Source: Cryptomeria japonica (taxonomy: Eukaryota; Streptophyta; Pinopsida; Cupressales; Cupressaceae). Taken from it: a stretch of DNA of 64,000 nt. The number at the start of each line of letters is the position of its first letter. Position 1 is the first letter of the stretch. Location of the stretch: positions 479,351,157-479,415,156 of the forward strand of contig NC_081412.1 in assembly GCF_030272615.1 (NCBI RefSeq), in the 5' to 3' direction. The notes beneath the pieces are model-generated. The model did no database searches. It saw only the letters and a program-made list of their open reading frames with translations, and was not told the DNA's origin. Positions 1 to 12,480 of the stretch are shown here, piece after piece. The translations under genes were made by a program, and so were the position numbers.

Positions 1-561
1 AAAATTTCCCTTCACTATGAGTCATGAAAGAAAGGATACCAAAGATTACAAAGCAAAACAAAGTTCACTAAGTAGTTCTAAGTATCAAAGAAGGAAAATA
101 TGAGTGGAGTGTATGCGCCCCATGTTAAAGTGATCGCACACACCTTATCGGGAGCGATTTCTTTAAGGTAGGATACACCCAAGAGAGAGAGAGAAGAGAG
201 GGAGCACGTTATCGCAAGGATCTAGCCCCCAATCGAGGAATAAACCCAAGGATAATGAACACAAAACATGAGGTAGTGTCACTTTCCTCGGGGTCAGTAT
301 GTTGTATGATAACTCATTTATATCATGTATGCATGTGCATATAATAATTGCCATTCCCCATAGAAGGACACAACCTTAGAAGAAAGGAAAGAGAGGATGT
401 CTTTTGAGTCAACATCAAAGAAACCAAGAAAAGGTTTCAATGCTTTGCATCATCCCCAAGTAGACATTAAGGGAACAATAGAAGAACGGGGATACATATA
501 TAATAATAGGCACAAAAGAGGAAGAAAGGAGAAAGAGAGAAGATCTACAGTGCTGATATTG
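1..561 (-). other. Non-coding tail of the Ty3-type remnant
   Basis: About 560 bases with no frame I can tie to a retroelement protein. There is a short GA-rich run near 180-205. A 63-codon open frame at 163-354 shows no domain and is probably chance. This is where reverse transcriptase would be expected in an autonomous Ty3 element, and I see none. Confidence 0.4.
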
Positions 562-2097
562 CTAATCTAGCACAACATCTACCTCTTGGTCTTGCTGATC
601 ACTATTTTGGGAAGGAGAGAAACATGCCAGAGGAGCGACATCGAACACAACAGATGGAGCTATCACAAGATCCAAATAAGGACTATGCTCATGTTGTAAG
701 TCACTTTGTTGGACTCTAGGAGCTAGGATTAGGGTTTGTGAAAACTCATTCGATAAATGCTTGTCCATATCAACATACTCATACTCACTATCAGAAGCAT
801 TAGGAGTTGTATTGACATTATGATTAAAAGTTTCACCCATTTATTCATCAAATTTTAGAGAAAGAGCAGCAAGAACATGAATATGAGTAAAACCATCACA
901 TGTTTTATGCAACTTATGATTTTGAGATGTAGGTTGAACATATTTCTTAGGAGAAAAGGGAATCATGTCAATTGTCGGAGTCTGAGGATATTGAATATTT
1001 TGAGGGATAGCTTTACGAGATTGAACATGACATCTTCATCGGTGTTCTCTCACACAACGATTCCGTCAAGTCTTAGTGGAAGGCTGAGAAGGAGGAGGAA
1101 CACTTGAAAAAGTAGGAATGTTTCTCTCCTTGATAGTGGAAGGTTTAGGCTGGGGTCTTTTTGGTTGAACAAGAGGAGAAATAGACCTCTTCTCTTGATA
1201 AGAGGAAGGAGGTGGAACTATGCCATATAAAGGAGGAATATTAGGTGTAGGAAGGAGACTAGGTCCATCATGAGGAGGTATAGGTATAACCTTAGGAATA
1301 ATATTGTTGTTTTCCTTAAGAGAAGGTAAAGTCACATCCATAGGTATAGGTTGACGTTCTTTCTTAGGAGGGAGATTAGTTCTATCCATGAGGGGAAGAA
1401 CCTCATCTTGAAGAATAATAGGAATCTCAATTGCTAGAGATCGAGGTTGACTTAAAGATAATATCAAATCGTTCTTCCATTTTTGATGAGATTAAAAAAG
1501 AGCATCGCTCCTTGATGGAAGAGATTGAAATTGCTTAGGCCAAAATAAATCAATAGGAACACTAGGGCTTCTTTCAAATGGACGAAATAAGCTATGGTTC
1601 ACATTTATGATTTCTCCATTGTGAGGAAATTTTAAACACTTGTGGATTGGAGAAGCAATAGCCTTCATGGAAGATAGCCAAGGATAGCCCAACTTCACAC
1701 ATAACTGCTCAAAGGAAGGTATGCTAACAAAGTCAACATCCAAGGATTTAGTATGAATGTCAACAAGAAGAGTGATAGAGCCAATGGTGGGACAAGATAA
1801 GTCATCAAATAACTTCACAACCACATTAGATGCATCATATAGTGGTTTATGCAATCGTAAAGTGAAAAGATACTTTTCAATTATGACATTAACCATGCAA
1901 GAGGGATCAATTAGGGCACCATGGCAAGGGATATCCTTAACCTTTGTAAATATGTATAAAGGGCCATCGAGTGCTCTAATGGCATCACTAGGGTCAAATG
2001 TAATACAAGGATCCTTAGGTATATATTGTGTTTCTACCATATTAACCAAGTTTGGAGCCATAGAGGTGAATTCTTCAGAAGAGAGAGAATTAGGCAA
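562..2097 (-). pseudogene. Ty3-type aspartic-protease-like frame with proline-rich extension, broken
   Basis: Three open stretches (2097-1492, 1467-1066, 840-562) lie in one reading frame, separated by in-frame stops, so they are one degraded protein. The first has the layout of a retropepsin: a loop reading GALIDPSCMVNVI around 1890-1925, where the active-site triad is D-P-S rather than the usual D-T/S-G, then a LGYPWLSS-type segment near 1670-1690. The second stretch is rich in proline (PPSLLP- and PPPSSY-like runs) and looks like a linker towards a polymerase. The third is acidic with no recognised domain. The first stretch opens at a TTG and is out of frame with gag, so a frameshift near 2100 separates them. 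Protease activity is doubtful. Confidence 0.6.
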
Positions 2098-3966
2098 ATC
2101 TTAATAACGTTAGAGCTTTGAGATGGCAAGGAATAAATAAAAATCTTAATATTTTGATTAGGATGAACTACTGATTTATTCCCTTTATCATTCACACCTA
2201 ACACAGATATAGTATTATTATCAATCAAGTCTTGAATCTTATTCTTCAATGCAAAACATTTCTCAGTATCATGACCAGGTTGACGATGAAATTGGCAAAA
2301 AGAATTGTTATCAAAATAAGGGGATGCAAGTTTAGAAGGATCAATTTGTTTTATAGGAGGAAGTTTGATAACATTTATGTGCAACAACTGAGACATAATA
2401 CTATGTAAAGATTCATTCAAAGAAGTAAATTGTCTTTCTCTTTGGAAAAATTTAAAAATAGAAGGCACACCTGTTGTAGCATTCACATTGTTGTTGTTGA
2501 TTAGATCATTGAACTTGATGAAATTTTTTGCTGGTTTGAACTTTGAAAATGGTTGTTGAACACTCTCCCCCTTATCACTCAGAGCCATAGGAGTGAATTG
2601 CTCCATTTGATTAAGAGCCAGTTGATAATTGTGGAGTGTTGCGCACAATTGCGGAAAGGAAGTAAACTCAGACAAAAGAAGCTTTTCCCTAATATCTTTT
2701 TGTAAATTAGAAATGAAAGTTTCTTTGAATATCATTATCAGGTACATGAAAACAAATTTGAGCACACAAATGCTTATATCTACCAATGAAATCAGTCACT
2801 TTTTCTTTAACACCTTGTTTACAATGCATTAAATCAGTCAAAGTAATTTTAGGACCAATGTTGTTTTGAAATTATTGGATGAAAGCATTTGCCAATTTTT
2901 GAAAGGAAGTGATAGAATAAGAAGGCAAAGAGAAATACCATTGTAAAGCCTTATCTCTTAGTTTTCTTGTAAACAATTTTGCAAGCAATCTTTGATCATA
3001 AGCAAAATTAGTACACAAGGTTTGAAATGTTTTGACATGCGTAAGAGGATCACCTTTTCCATTATAGACTTCCAATTGAGGGATCTCAACATGTTTAGGT
3101 GGCACAAATTTAACAATATCAAGAGAAAGTGGGCTTGCAACATCAAAGGCAGGCACACTAAGCTTAGATTGACTCATGGAAGCAATTTGTTGTTGTAAGG
3201 AAGACATAGTGTAAGCAAGATTGTTAATTATCATTTCGGTAGAAGAATTGATGTTAGGCATAGGTGATTGGGAAGGTGGTGTGATGTTATTGAAAGAAGG
3301 CATGGACTGAGAATAAGGTGGTGGGACATTATGGTAAGTAGGCATTGGTGATGACTGGGTAGGAAAAGGGACACTTAAAGGAGGAATAAAATTGTTGAAG
3401 GAATTGCCTCCTTGTGTCACACTGATTGGTTGAGGAATAGTAGGAATACTTATGGAAGACATAGGTAATGATGGAGGATTAAATGAAGAAGAGGGATTGC
3501 CCCCATGACCAATTATTGTAGGGATGACATTTTGAGTTGATGTAGCCATGATGTTGGAGGTAAAAGTATGAATACTAGTCATAAGAGAAGTCAAAGGAAT
3601 GGAAGGATTGACTTGTGTTGAAGGTTGTGAATAACCTAGGGTTTCGGCATAACTCTTGATAGGCATGACATTAGAATCAACAATATGTGCAATGCCACGC
3701 AAAATATCATTTCCATTCTTATCACTTTGAATCATGCGTTTAAGGCCTTCAATTAATGGAAGAGCTTCACTATTAGGGTATTCTTGGGACATCCATTGTT
3801 GAAAGTTATCAAATTGGTTGTCCAATGTGGAGAGTTTATCTATAGAAACCCTAGTTAAAGCTTCTTCTTCATCATGGGATTCATCAATGGGGTGAATAGG
3901 CACATGATTAGGATGGAAAGAATTAGCATGATCCTCATTAAAGAAGTCACCCAAATAAGGCTCCAT
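2034..3966 (-). pseudogene. Ty3-type gag, broken
   Basis: Two open parts: 3966-2872 (364 codons from ATG) and 2786-2034. The N-terminal ~250 residues are low-complexity, rich in Pro, Ser, Thr and Asn. The retrotransposon gag core follows (GDPLTHVKTF, then KLRDKALQWYFSLPS) and runs into a TAA at 2872. Readable gag-like sequence continues past that stop, then shifts frame near 2735 into the second part. That part carries a C-x2-H-x4-H-x4-C knuckle (CQFHRQPGHDTEKC) near 2255-2298, followed by LKNKIQDLID, a signature of this plant Ty3 gag type. Gag would package element RNA in cytoplasmic particles. One nonsense change plus at least two frameshifts make it non-functional. Confidence 0.75.
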
Positions 3967-6300
3967 CTACTCGGTAATAAAATCTTGGGAAGCCTTAATT
4001 CTAATGCTTCGTCTAATGGGGATAGGATAAGTAGGACTAATAGTGGTAAAACTCATGCACTAGAGGGAAAATTTGAATTTTGAAATTTGGAACAAAGCTT
4101 ACAAAATTGAGTAATGTAGAATTTAATAAAGTAATGATTACACAATTTGAAATTTGTTGGAAGAAGGGGATGACACAATTTCCAAAAAAGAAAGGAAATT
4201 GAAATTTTAAAATTAGGGCCAAGGGAATACCACTTAATTTTAAAATCAGAATTTTTAAAATCGGGGCAGACTATAATTAACCTCTTGATTTTAAAAATCA
4301 ACAAAATCAGCCAATCTTTTGGATTCAGACTATTAAATACAGTCATAACAGTCTCCTGAAATTTCAGGAAAAAAGTCGAGGACTGTGGCGGGAACACACA
4401 TGGTCCGACCAATTTTTAAAAAAATTTTAGGGATGGATATTACAATGATTTTAAAGCTAATCCCAAAAAATTGACGAATTTTACGACCCATAGATGGGCG
4501 AAATGAAGGCACAAATGTGAGAATATGGCCCTATGAGGGTTTTGAAGAAAAAGAGGAATTGAATTGCAATTTTAAAAAAGGTCAAACCAAATGGATAGGG
4601 ACACCTTGGAAAATGTTTATAAATTTTAATTGGAATGAAATTGATTTTAAATTTGCACAAAATCCAATTTTTAAAAATTAGGGTTTTATGACCTAACCAC
4701 TTAATTTTAAAATTTGAATTTTGGGAAAAGGGGGGGAAATTGAAAATTTGAATTGTAGGAATGAAGACAAATCTGAGAACAATCAGAAATCTGAAAAATC
4801 AAAGGGAAATCCAATTTTTGCACAAGTTCAAGATGACTTTTGAAAATTAGGGTTTTAACAAGTAACCTCTTAATTTTGTAAATTTTATTTGCAAATTGAA
4901 CAAGACAATGAGGAAATTGGATTTGACTAACAAGACAATTTTCAAATCTAAGATAACCACAAGTAATTTTTGCAAATCACAAGTTCAATTTTAATTTGAA
5001 AAGTTGGGGTTTTTAATGATTTAATCACTAAGTTTGTAGAAATTTGAAACTTTAAATGAAAAATATGCAATTTTGTTCAAAGGAAAGCATGCAAGATGTC
5101 GAGTTCACCAAAATGTAATGTGGGGAAAATGGTGAATGATAGATCAAAAGGAAAACTACCCTTTCCCTCAAAGAGAGATGAGAGTTTCACTATTGATTAC
5201 CCTTCAAACACATTTCACCAAGTTACATTTGGAAGAGGAGAGGAAATTCACTAGATTCAACCTTCAAAGATGAAGATCGAATTCTAAATGAAATGGGAAT
5301 GACAAGTTGATCCCCTCTTCCTTATTTGAAATGGAAATGAAATTGATTGATTTATGTAGTGCAAAAGTGACAAAGAATTGATTATAACTTCATATCAGAA
5401 TATGGGATGAAGTTGTGCACCTGGATTCGATAATAATATGTTGAGATGAAGTCACCCTGCGAATTTGAAGAAAAGTTGTTCGGACCATGGCGGGAATGTA
5501 CACGGTCCTCCAAAAAATCGATGAAATGAAAAGGGTTTTTTCACCTTTGCAAATAGAGCCCGAATCCGAAAATACAGTTGTGCACTTGCAACCTACACAC
5601 AAAAAAAGAGAGGAAAATGGGTTGGGATTGGGGGTTTGCCTTTAGGTCAAACCCTAGCTTTGGAATTAACCAAGTAATGCAAGAAAGTACTTGCAAGTAG
5701 ATGTAAATGAAAGACTGGATATTAAATCACCTCAAGGGAGGTTATAGTAGCAATGTTGATAGAATTGCTTCTATGGAATTGTATGTTGAAATCAATCTCC
5801 TCTTGAATGGTTGAATCCTTGATTTGAATGCAACACCTATCCTTGAAGGGAGACTTGAGAATGCTCAATGCTAGAAAAGAATGCTGGAATGCTTGAATGC
5901 TCTTGAATGCTTGATCGCTTGTGCAACTTGAATTTATCCAACTCTGACCTATCCAACTTATGCAAATGAGAGCACAAATTCCCCTTAAATACATGTTAGT
6001 GGATTTGATTTTTATCACACTTCGACATTGAGGGAGTTTCCCGCCCAATGCAACCCTAGGAAGGGTCCTGCCCCAAAATAGGGTGGGGACAGGGGCACCA
6101 CACCCCTGTCCAAGGGGGGACAATGGTGTCACGCCCCTGTCCAGGGTAGGAGTTTGGATGGGGTGATGCAGAGGCCAAGGAAGAAGCTATTTCTGAGGGC
6201 TAAGCAATCTTCGGTCTCAAATCAAGCTAGAGGATTCAATCTCGCGTGCGTGAGGACCCTAATGTAGTCAAAAAATTTTAGGGTCACAAATTTTATGACA
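3967..6300 (-). repeat. Ty3-type LTR and AT-rich leader
   Basis: About 2.3 kb upstream of gag on the minus strand. The outer edge (6300) starts TGTCATAAAATTTGTGACCC. A TATA-like TATTTAAGGGG lies near 5980-5995 on the minus strand, a plausible LTR promoter. A hairpin of GGACAGGGG and CCCCTGTCC with a 7-base loop lies near 6087-6111, with a second related copy just after. Two related GGCGGGAA-containing segments occur near 4386 and 5490. From about 4080 to 5100 the sequence is AT-rich with repeated TTTTAAAATT-like runs. I could not find the inner LTR edge or the primer site. Confidence 0.5.
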
Positions 6301-6599
6301 CTACAATTGCAAGTCCTTCCCTTATGATCGGTAGATCCATCTTACCTTATGCTTTTCCTCCCCATATTATGCTTCTAGGAGAGCTTTTTTTTAAAATTAT
6401 TTCAAAGGATTTGATGTATAGGTTTGATCAATTGTGGCCCAAGATTTGTGAGCTAAATCATTATATTTTTGAGTAGTGGTTTTCAATCATAAAAGAAAAA
6501 AAAAAGACCTACCCTTGTTCCAAGGGTATATTTTGATTTTGTCTTTGATTGAAATTTTATTTTTACTATTTTTCTCTTGGTTTTGGGGTAAAAAATCCC
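6301..6599. other. Unassigned sequence beside the LTR edge
   Basis: T-rich stretch with a poly-A run near 6495. It may be the degraded upstream part of the LINE-like frame that follows, since short segments translate without stops on the plus strand, but I see no motif. Confidence 0.3.
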
Positions 6600-7099
6600 C
6601 TCCTATTGAATCCTTAGATTACTTCCTTCAACCATCTCATCAAGTTTTTTAATTAATTGTCATTTTGGATTTATTTACCCTATCTTCCTCTTCATTTTTG
6701 GTGCAACTCCCCCTATTGGGCATTGGAAACTTTGAGTGTCCTTTTATTATTGTGGACCATTCCATCATTATCTTTTCTCACACCATATATGTTTATATCC
6801 TTGTGGATTTGGTTTTTTATAAGCCTCTCTTAGTAAAGGTTGTTTTACAATTTAATGACCAATGTTGGAGTTAGATATTGGATTATTAAGGCATATCCTT
6901 ATGGTGTAGGCAATAGATTGTTATGAGATATTTGACATCTAATTTCCCATACTCAAAGGTCTTGTGTTCCTCCTACTCGTGAAAGATTGATTAACATGAA
7001 CAACTTATTATGGATTTGGTTGAGCTTCTAATTTAGAGGCCTCTTTGTGTCATGTTGGTGTCAAGGAGGAGATCTATGTTACATAGCTTAGATAACCGG
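6600..7099 (+). pseudogene. LINE-like ORF1 remnant (DUF4283 / zinc-knuckle type), 5' piece
   Basis: The plus strand reads, with frame changes, LPYLPLHFW near 6680, then GIGNF, then KPLLVKVVLQ near 6825-6850, then a decayed ILDYxGI segment. This order matches the central region of plant LINE ORF1 proteins (DUF4283 followed by a CCHC knuckle), where LPxLPLHFW, an ILV-D-KPLP strand and LDYEGIPFRC occur in sequence. Here the cysteines are nearly all lost and several stops intervene. The remnant is cut at about 7099 by the solo LTR and may resume after 8248. This is a family-level call made by eye. Confidence 0.45.
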
Positions 7100-8248
7100 T
7101 GAACAACTAAGAGGGGGGGGGTGAATCAGTTGTTAACAAATTATATAACTTTAAGAATTAAAACCTTATTACCGGAATAACAGATATAATAGTTAAGCAC
7201 AAATATAAACCATGAAACATTTACCAACCATCCACAAAGATAACACCAAGATTTGTACGTGGAAAACCCGGTAAAGGGAAAAACCATGGTGGGAAGCTTA
7301 CCCATAGTCAGATAATACTTCTGCAGTAAGTATGTTATTACAAAAAGAGGGTCCTACACATGCAGGAAGGCCAACAACCTAGAGCACACTGCTCATCACA
7401 AAAGGAGCCTCATTGACTACAAAATAAATCCAAACTACAATTCAAAAAGAAGAGTGAACTGCAGGAATATCATCTCCTATTCCTGAATACAGTTTTGGTT
7501 AATCTCAATAGCAGAGGTCTTAAACCTCTTTCACCAACTCAATTTGATCACCTATGATCGACCAAAACCTTTTAATATGATTACAACCTTATTCACACAC
7601 AGATAATCCTATATCCCAAAAACCCACAATCTACAAATAGATCTTACACCATATTTATACCAACTTGGGACCTAAACAATTAGGTTGACCACCTAAAAGA
7701 TAATACAATAAATTCATAACATAAACCCACAATCCAATGATCAACCAAGTCGGCCTAAGACCAAAACAACATAATCCAATCAATAGATCCAACCAGAAAC
7801 ACATTGGGATCATCAACCAACATGTTACATAAGTCGGTCCATAACCTAGCAGAATAAGATAGCATTAGGTCTGGTCCGAAATGCAACACCACCGATCAAC
7901 AGGAGCATGAACAAGATAACCAACAACATCCTAAAAGACATCTAGAAGCCACACCAACACCACTTATCAAGTGCATCAAAAGATCTTCAACAAAGCTCTG
8001 TCAGTAAAACCCTTACCAGTGACCAAAAGACTTACTAAAACAAATGATAGCTCCTGAGTCATCAAATCCCAAACCAACTGATCATGATAAACATCTAGAT
8101 AGCATGAATGACAAATCCAAACCAATTCCATAAACCGAAGCATATCGGATCAATATCATAGTCCAACCACTCTACCAGAACTTATCGGAAACCAGTAAAT
8201 AACCAAAACAGTTAGTGTTGCCATAAATGACAAAATATCAATGCAACA
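7100..8248 (-). mobile_element. Copia-type solo LTR
   Basis: On the minus strand the sequence starts TGTTGCATTGATATTTTGTC at 8248 and ends with a C-tract (GATTCACCCCCCC, 7107-7130) followed by ...TTGTTCA at 7100. That is the layout of the LTRs of elements A, B, C and D in this window. The GGTTTTTCCC...GGGTTTTCCACGT module lies near 7257-7290. No internal region, primer site or polypurine tract flanks it, so it looks like the product of LTR-LTR recombination. I could not identify a matching target duplication (left flank ACCGG, right flank CATAA), so the ends may be a few bases off. Confidence 0.65.
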
Positions 8249-8719
8249 CATAATCAATTCCTCTAATTTTCCAAAAATCTCTTCTTCACCTGTGTTACTT
8301 GTTTCTCCTCTTCCTTTAGATGCCACCCTTCCTTTTTTTGATAGTTTTTGTGTGCCTCATCTAGCTCTTGCAAAGGCTACTTAATAGTTGGCTTCCTTGA
8401 ATAGGCTTCTCTCTCCTAATGTTTTTCTCCTTAATGGGGCCTTCGAAAAGGGTATCCTCTCCTCTATCTTCTATCTAGGTGGAAATTGGAAATGATGTTT
8501 CTTGGACTATTTTCATAGAAAGAAGGTTGGTTTTCCAAAACATGTTTCTCAATTCCATATTTAGGCTCAAATGTGTGAGAGTTGCAAGGTCTAGTTATTA
8601 TATTGTTTAGTCTTTTTTATGTCACTGTCTATAGATTGGCAACTTTGTTGTAATTATTCTTTTTAATAGCCAAGGGGTGCTATTTGTCCCATATTTTTCT
8701 TTCTTTGTATAAGGGTTGG
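8249..8719 (+). other. Probable continuation of the LINE-like remnant
   Basis: Between the solo LTR and element A. T- and C-rich, stop-laden on the plus strand, no clear motif. It is assigned to the same host sequence as 6600-7099 only because it sits between two insertions. The last five bases (GTTGG, 8715-8719) are the left target duplication of element A. Confidence 0.3.
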
Positions 8720-10224
8720 TGTTGGCATTATGTTGTCATTGATGTCAATCGATATGGAATGGTCACTGGTGAGTATGTAGTGGTGACCAATATGGGTGAA
8801 GTAAGTAATGATGTCAACTGGTATGAAGGATAGCATGTTTAAGTAGACAGAAAAGGTATGTTATCGGTATACATGAAGTGCAACATGTATCTATAAAACA
8901 CGACCACTTGAAAGAAAGCAAAGAAGAAAAGAACAACAAAGGGATGTAATCACTGGTATACAAAGTCAGTGAAGGATGTCAAACTGACTTTGCAGTTTGA
9001 GCATAGGTGGATGTCGACAAGGATGACGGGTGGAAACCAGGTGGTGAGCACATAGAGGTCGGTGAAGTACTCATCAATGTAAACGTTAACAAGCAGGTCG
9101 ACATTAATGAAGAACTCGCAAATCATGGGATGATGGAAGAATGTTGCAGCTCTAGGGAGATAGAGTGGCTAGTTAATTGAACTGAATTTACAGAACGATC
9201 TGATCCCTATACTCGTTGGCTGAAGGAAACAACCGAGCCATTAAAGGTGACTGATAGAGAAACGCCAAAAAAAATGTTGTAGACATCTTAAAATAGAAAA
9301 CGTGCATTGGAAGGAAAGGATATGGCGGTGTTGTTTGACATAATGTAGATCATTTTTCCAAAAAAAGTAGATTCCATCAGATCAGATACGGATTGAGTTG
9401 GTAGAGGAAAAACCTAGCACACCACCATTTGAATGTTGCTTTTTTTGGGAACCCTCACATACAAATATGTGAACTCAATACTGAAGATGTTGATGTTGAT
9501 GTTGGATATGAGTTGTGAGAGAGAAGAGAGCTTAAGAAAGAAAAGAGAATATCTATCTGAGATTTCCTTCATAGAGAGTCAGACTGTGGAGTTAGCAGGC
9601 TGAACCGATGTGAGGCTCTAACCGGCAGAGACAGAGACACCAGTGAGTTGTTATAGTCTTCACAGTCAAGCATATCGGTAAGGAGTGAATGGTTAGGAAA
9701 GCATCCAAGTGTGACACTATGAAGTGTGAGGTTTAGAGAAAGAGAAGAAAGGTTGGGAGTAACCGGCAAGTGATCAAAGAGAGAAATATGATAACCAGCA
9801 CTGGAAGAAGCAGTGAAGAAGAGGAGGTTGATAACAGGCTGACATTAGTTGATCAAGTGTTGTATAACTCATTTGCAACTAGGTTCTATCATTTCATTAA
9901 AATTGTATTTCATTATATTACACAGAGTTGGTGCTTGGTGCCCTAAATCATTGTAACTTCTTGTTTCATTGTGAGGCTAGATTGGAGCAGTAGACTCCAA
10001 CACCATTTCTCAACAAGGTTTTTCCCATATTAGGGTTTCCTCATACATCTAGTGTTGTGGGTCATGCATTTGTGTGTTTGCCTCTTTTGATATCCTCTCA
10101 TATCTTACTGGTTTGATTGCTTAGTGTTTAGGTTGTTAACCAGTACTCAAAGCTTGGTTTAACAAGAAAAAGATTGTTGGAACCATTGATTCACCCCCAT
10201 CTCAGTGGTACATTGTGTTCAACA
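8720..10224 (+). repeat. Element A 5' LTR
   Basis: Starts TGTTGGCATTATGTTGTC and ends CATTGTGTTCAACA, directly before the primer site. About 1505 bases against about 1725 for the 3' LTR. The 5' copy lacks a block of roughly 190 bases found in the 3' copy near 23965-24150 and a GTTGGTGCTCC-like duplication near 25110-25165. The U5-like end contains GATTCACCCCC near 10190. Confidence 0.9.
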
Positions 10225-10226
10225 AT

Positions 10227-10239
10227 TGGTATCAAAGCC
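10227..10239 (+). other. Element A primer-binding site (initiator tRNA-Met)
   Basis: TGGTATCAAAGCC lies two bases after the 5' LTR. It is complementary to the 3' end of plant initiator tRNA-Met, with one difference from the usual TGGTATCAGAGC. Confidence 0.85.
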
Positions 10240-10298
10240 TAGGTTCCTAGTTGATTAAATATTTCTCTAGCTTGGGTAGATTCTGGTCAAAGAACACA

Positions 10299-12480
10299 AT
10301 GGTAAGAAATGAGTCTACCTCCTCAAAAGCCCCCATGTTTGATGGATCTAACTATACCTTTTGGAGCAGAAGAATGGAGACCTATATTTCCTCTCTTGGT
10401 TTTGATGTGTGGATGTTTGTCAAGAATTGGTATACTATCCCTAGTTTTCCTCCCACTGATCCAGATGTTAAGGATCATGAGAACAATACAAAGGATAAAC
10501 ATGCTATTCTAAGCAGGCTGTCAAATAATGAGTTCGTCAATCCACTGTGCATCTACCAAGGAGACTTGGGATAACTTGTAGATATTATTTGAAGGAGATG
10601 CCAAAGTCAAAGAGGCCAAGCTGCAATCACTAAGAGGTCAGCTTGAAGGCTTGAAGATGAAAGATGAAGAAAAGATTGCAGATTACCTTCATAGAGTATA
10701 TGAAACTGTGAACACCATTAGAGGACTTGGAGAGGAAATTGCTGATAAAATTATTGTCAAAAAGGTACTTAGATCTCTCACATCTAAGTATGATACTAAG
10801 GTCTCTTCCATAGAGGAAGCCAAGGATCTGAAAACCTTCACAATGGATGAGTTATTTGGCTCCCTAACTTCCTATGAAATGAGGACAACTGGTGAAGCAT
10901 CCTCAAGGAAAGAGGTAGCCTTCAACTCCATCAAAAAGGGCAAGGAAGAGGTTGCTCATAAAGGATCCAGTGAAGTCTTGGATGCAAAGGTAGAAAACTT
11001 TGTCAGAAAGCTCAAGAGAGGATCTGGTATGTATAAAGGAAAGTTACCACTCAAATGCTTCAAGTGTGGTAAAGTTTGACACTTTGCTGCAAAATGTCCC
11101 TATAATGAAATTGATGGAGATGAACAAAGAATTTCTGGCAGATCTATCGGTAAAGACAAAGAAAGGAAAGTCTACCAGCAATGGAGAAGAAGCTACCGGA
11201 AGCAAACCAAATTATATACCATCGAGGATGATGCCAATGGATGAAGAAGGTGCATCAGAAGATCACTACCATGAAGATGAAAGAGAAGTTAATCTCTTTA
11301 TGGAATTAGATGAACCGCTTGTGGAAGATGAGGAAGATGAAGACATTGAAGCGGAAGTGGATCTAGAAGGCGAGCTCATAAGGGCTCTTGAGGAGTTAAG
11401 TAAGACAAGAAGAGAACTCAAGAAGGTCAAGCTTGTTGCAGCAGAAGAACAAGGTCTCTTGAAGCAATCCATGCATGAGTCCAATCAAGTCATCTCTGAC
11501 TTAAAACTCCATTTGGAAGAAGCCAAGAGGATATGTGAAGTTACATCCTCTGATCTAATGAAGAAGGAAAAGGAGCATCAAGATCTAGAAGCAAAAATAG
11601 TAAGGCTTAGAAAGGAGCTTGAAAAGAGTAAGGATGAACTGAAAGTGAGAAGCAAATATGAGGGTAGCATAGAAGCCTTGGACAAGATGTTGAACAAACA
11701 AAAGCAATCTAAAGATACCAGTGGCTTAGGATGTGAAGAAGGACAAAGTTCAAATAACAAAGATACATCCAGTAAGGAGATACAGTTCACTTTTTCAAGT
11801 GAAGGTGAAGAGAAGAAAACATTCACAACAAGCAAGGATATCGGTAAGAAGACTTATGCAGAAGCTGTTAGCAACCACCACACAAACCGGTATACACAAT
11901 CAATGAACTGGAGGCCACACTCAATGTACTGAAATGCAGATCTTAGGAGAAATTCAAGGGTTGATCATGAAGGATTCACTGGAGTTAGCAACATGAAAGA
12001 AAGACCCCTAGTGAGACAGACGTTTGCAGGACCAAGGCAACCTAACTGGTATGTTCCAAACTTTCATGGTTATTGTTACAAGTGTAATGAATTTGGACAT
12101 AGCTTAGCTAACTATAGATTAACAAATAAGCCCACTGTGAGTTATAAAAGTAGAAATCTATTTAATGCACTCTAGGATATGAATGTTGTCTATTATCAAT
12201 GCAATGGATTTGGTCATAGGATTTTTGAATATAGGAAGAGTAAACCGGTGTCCTACAATAGTTTCAAAGATTCATCTTTCAATGTAAATGTGAAATACTA
12301 TAACTGTCAAGAGTTTGGACATATTGCAAAGCTTTGTAAGAATAGGAAAATCAAGCAGAAGAGGATAGCTCTTGATCAAAAACCGGTAGCCAAACCAAAG
12401 CACAAAATTGCAGCTGACAAGAAGAAGGAAACTCAACCGGTTTGGGTTGAGAAAGAAAAGGACAAAGAAGAATCAATTTT
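10299..12480 (+). pseudogene. Element A gag with coiled coil and several zinc knuckles, broken
   Basis: Starts at ATG 10299 (MVRNESTSSKAP, then FDGSNYTFWSRRMETY, the usual copia gag opening). The frame changes near 10575-10650 and again near 11140, with stops at 11077, 11930 and 12173. The gag core (KIADYLHRVYETVNTIRGLG) is at 10670-10730. The first knuckle begins CFKCGKV near 11058, then a TGA. An acidic region and a long coiled coil run from about 11240 to 11690, ending in LDKMLNKQKQSKDTSGLG. Three more knuckle-like repeats follow near 12074, 12190 and 12297. Each has lost at least one cysteine to tyrosine (for example CYKCNEFGHSLANY). Particle protein of the element; not functional as it stands. 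Confidence 0.8.

Larger units (their letters stand above)
1..6300 (-). mobile_element. Ty3-type LTR retrotransposon remnant, gag plus protease only in view
   Basis: The minus strand reads LTR edge (about 6300), leader, gag (3966 down to 2034), protease-like frame (2097 down to 1492), and a proline-rich continuation to 562. Its gag core and CHHC knuckle are those of a plant Ty3 lineage. After the protease there is no recognisable reverse transcriptase, RNase H or integrase before the window ends at position 1, so either it is an internally deleted or non-autonomous copy, or the rest lies outside. The outer boundary near 6300 reads TGTCATAAAATTTG on the minus strand, a normal TG start. The matching 3' LTR is not in view. 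Confidence 0.7.

Noticed and set aside
11266-11484. Minus-strand Ser-rich open frame opposite element A gag
   Set aside because: Complement of the Glu/Asp/Leu-rich coiled coil; no independent support.
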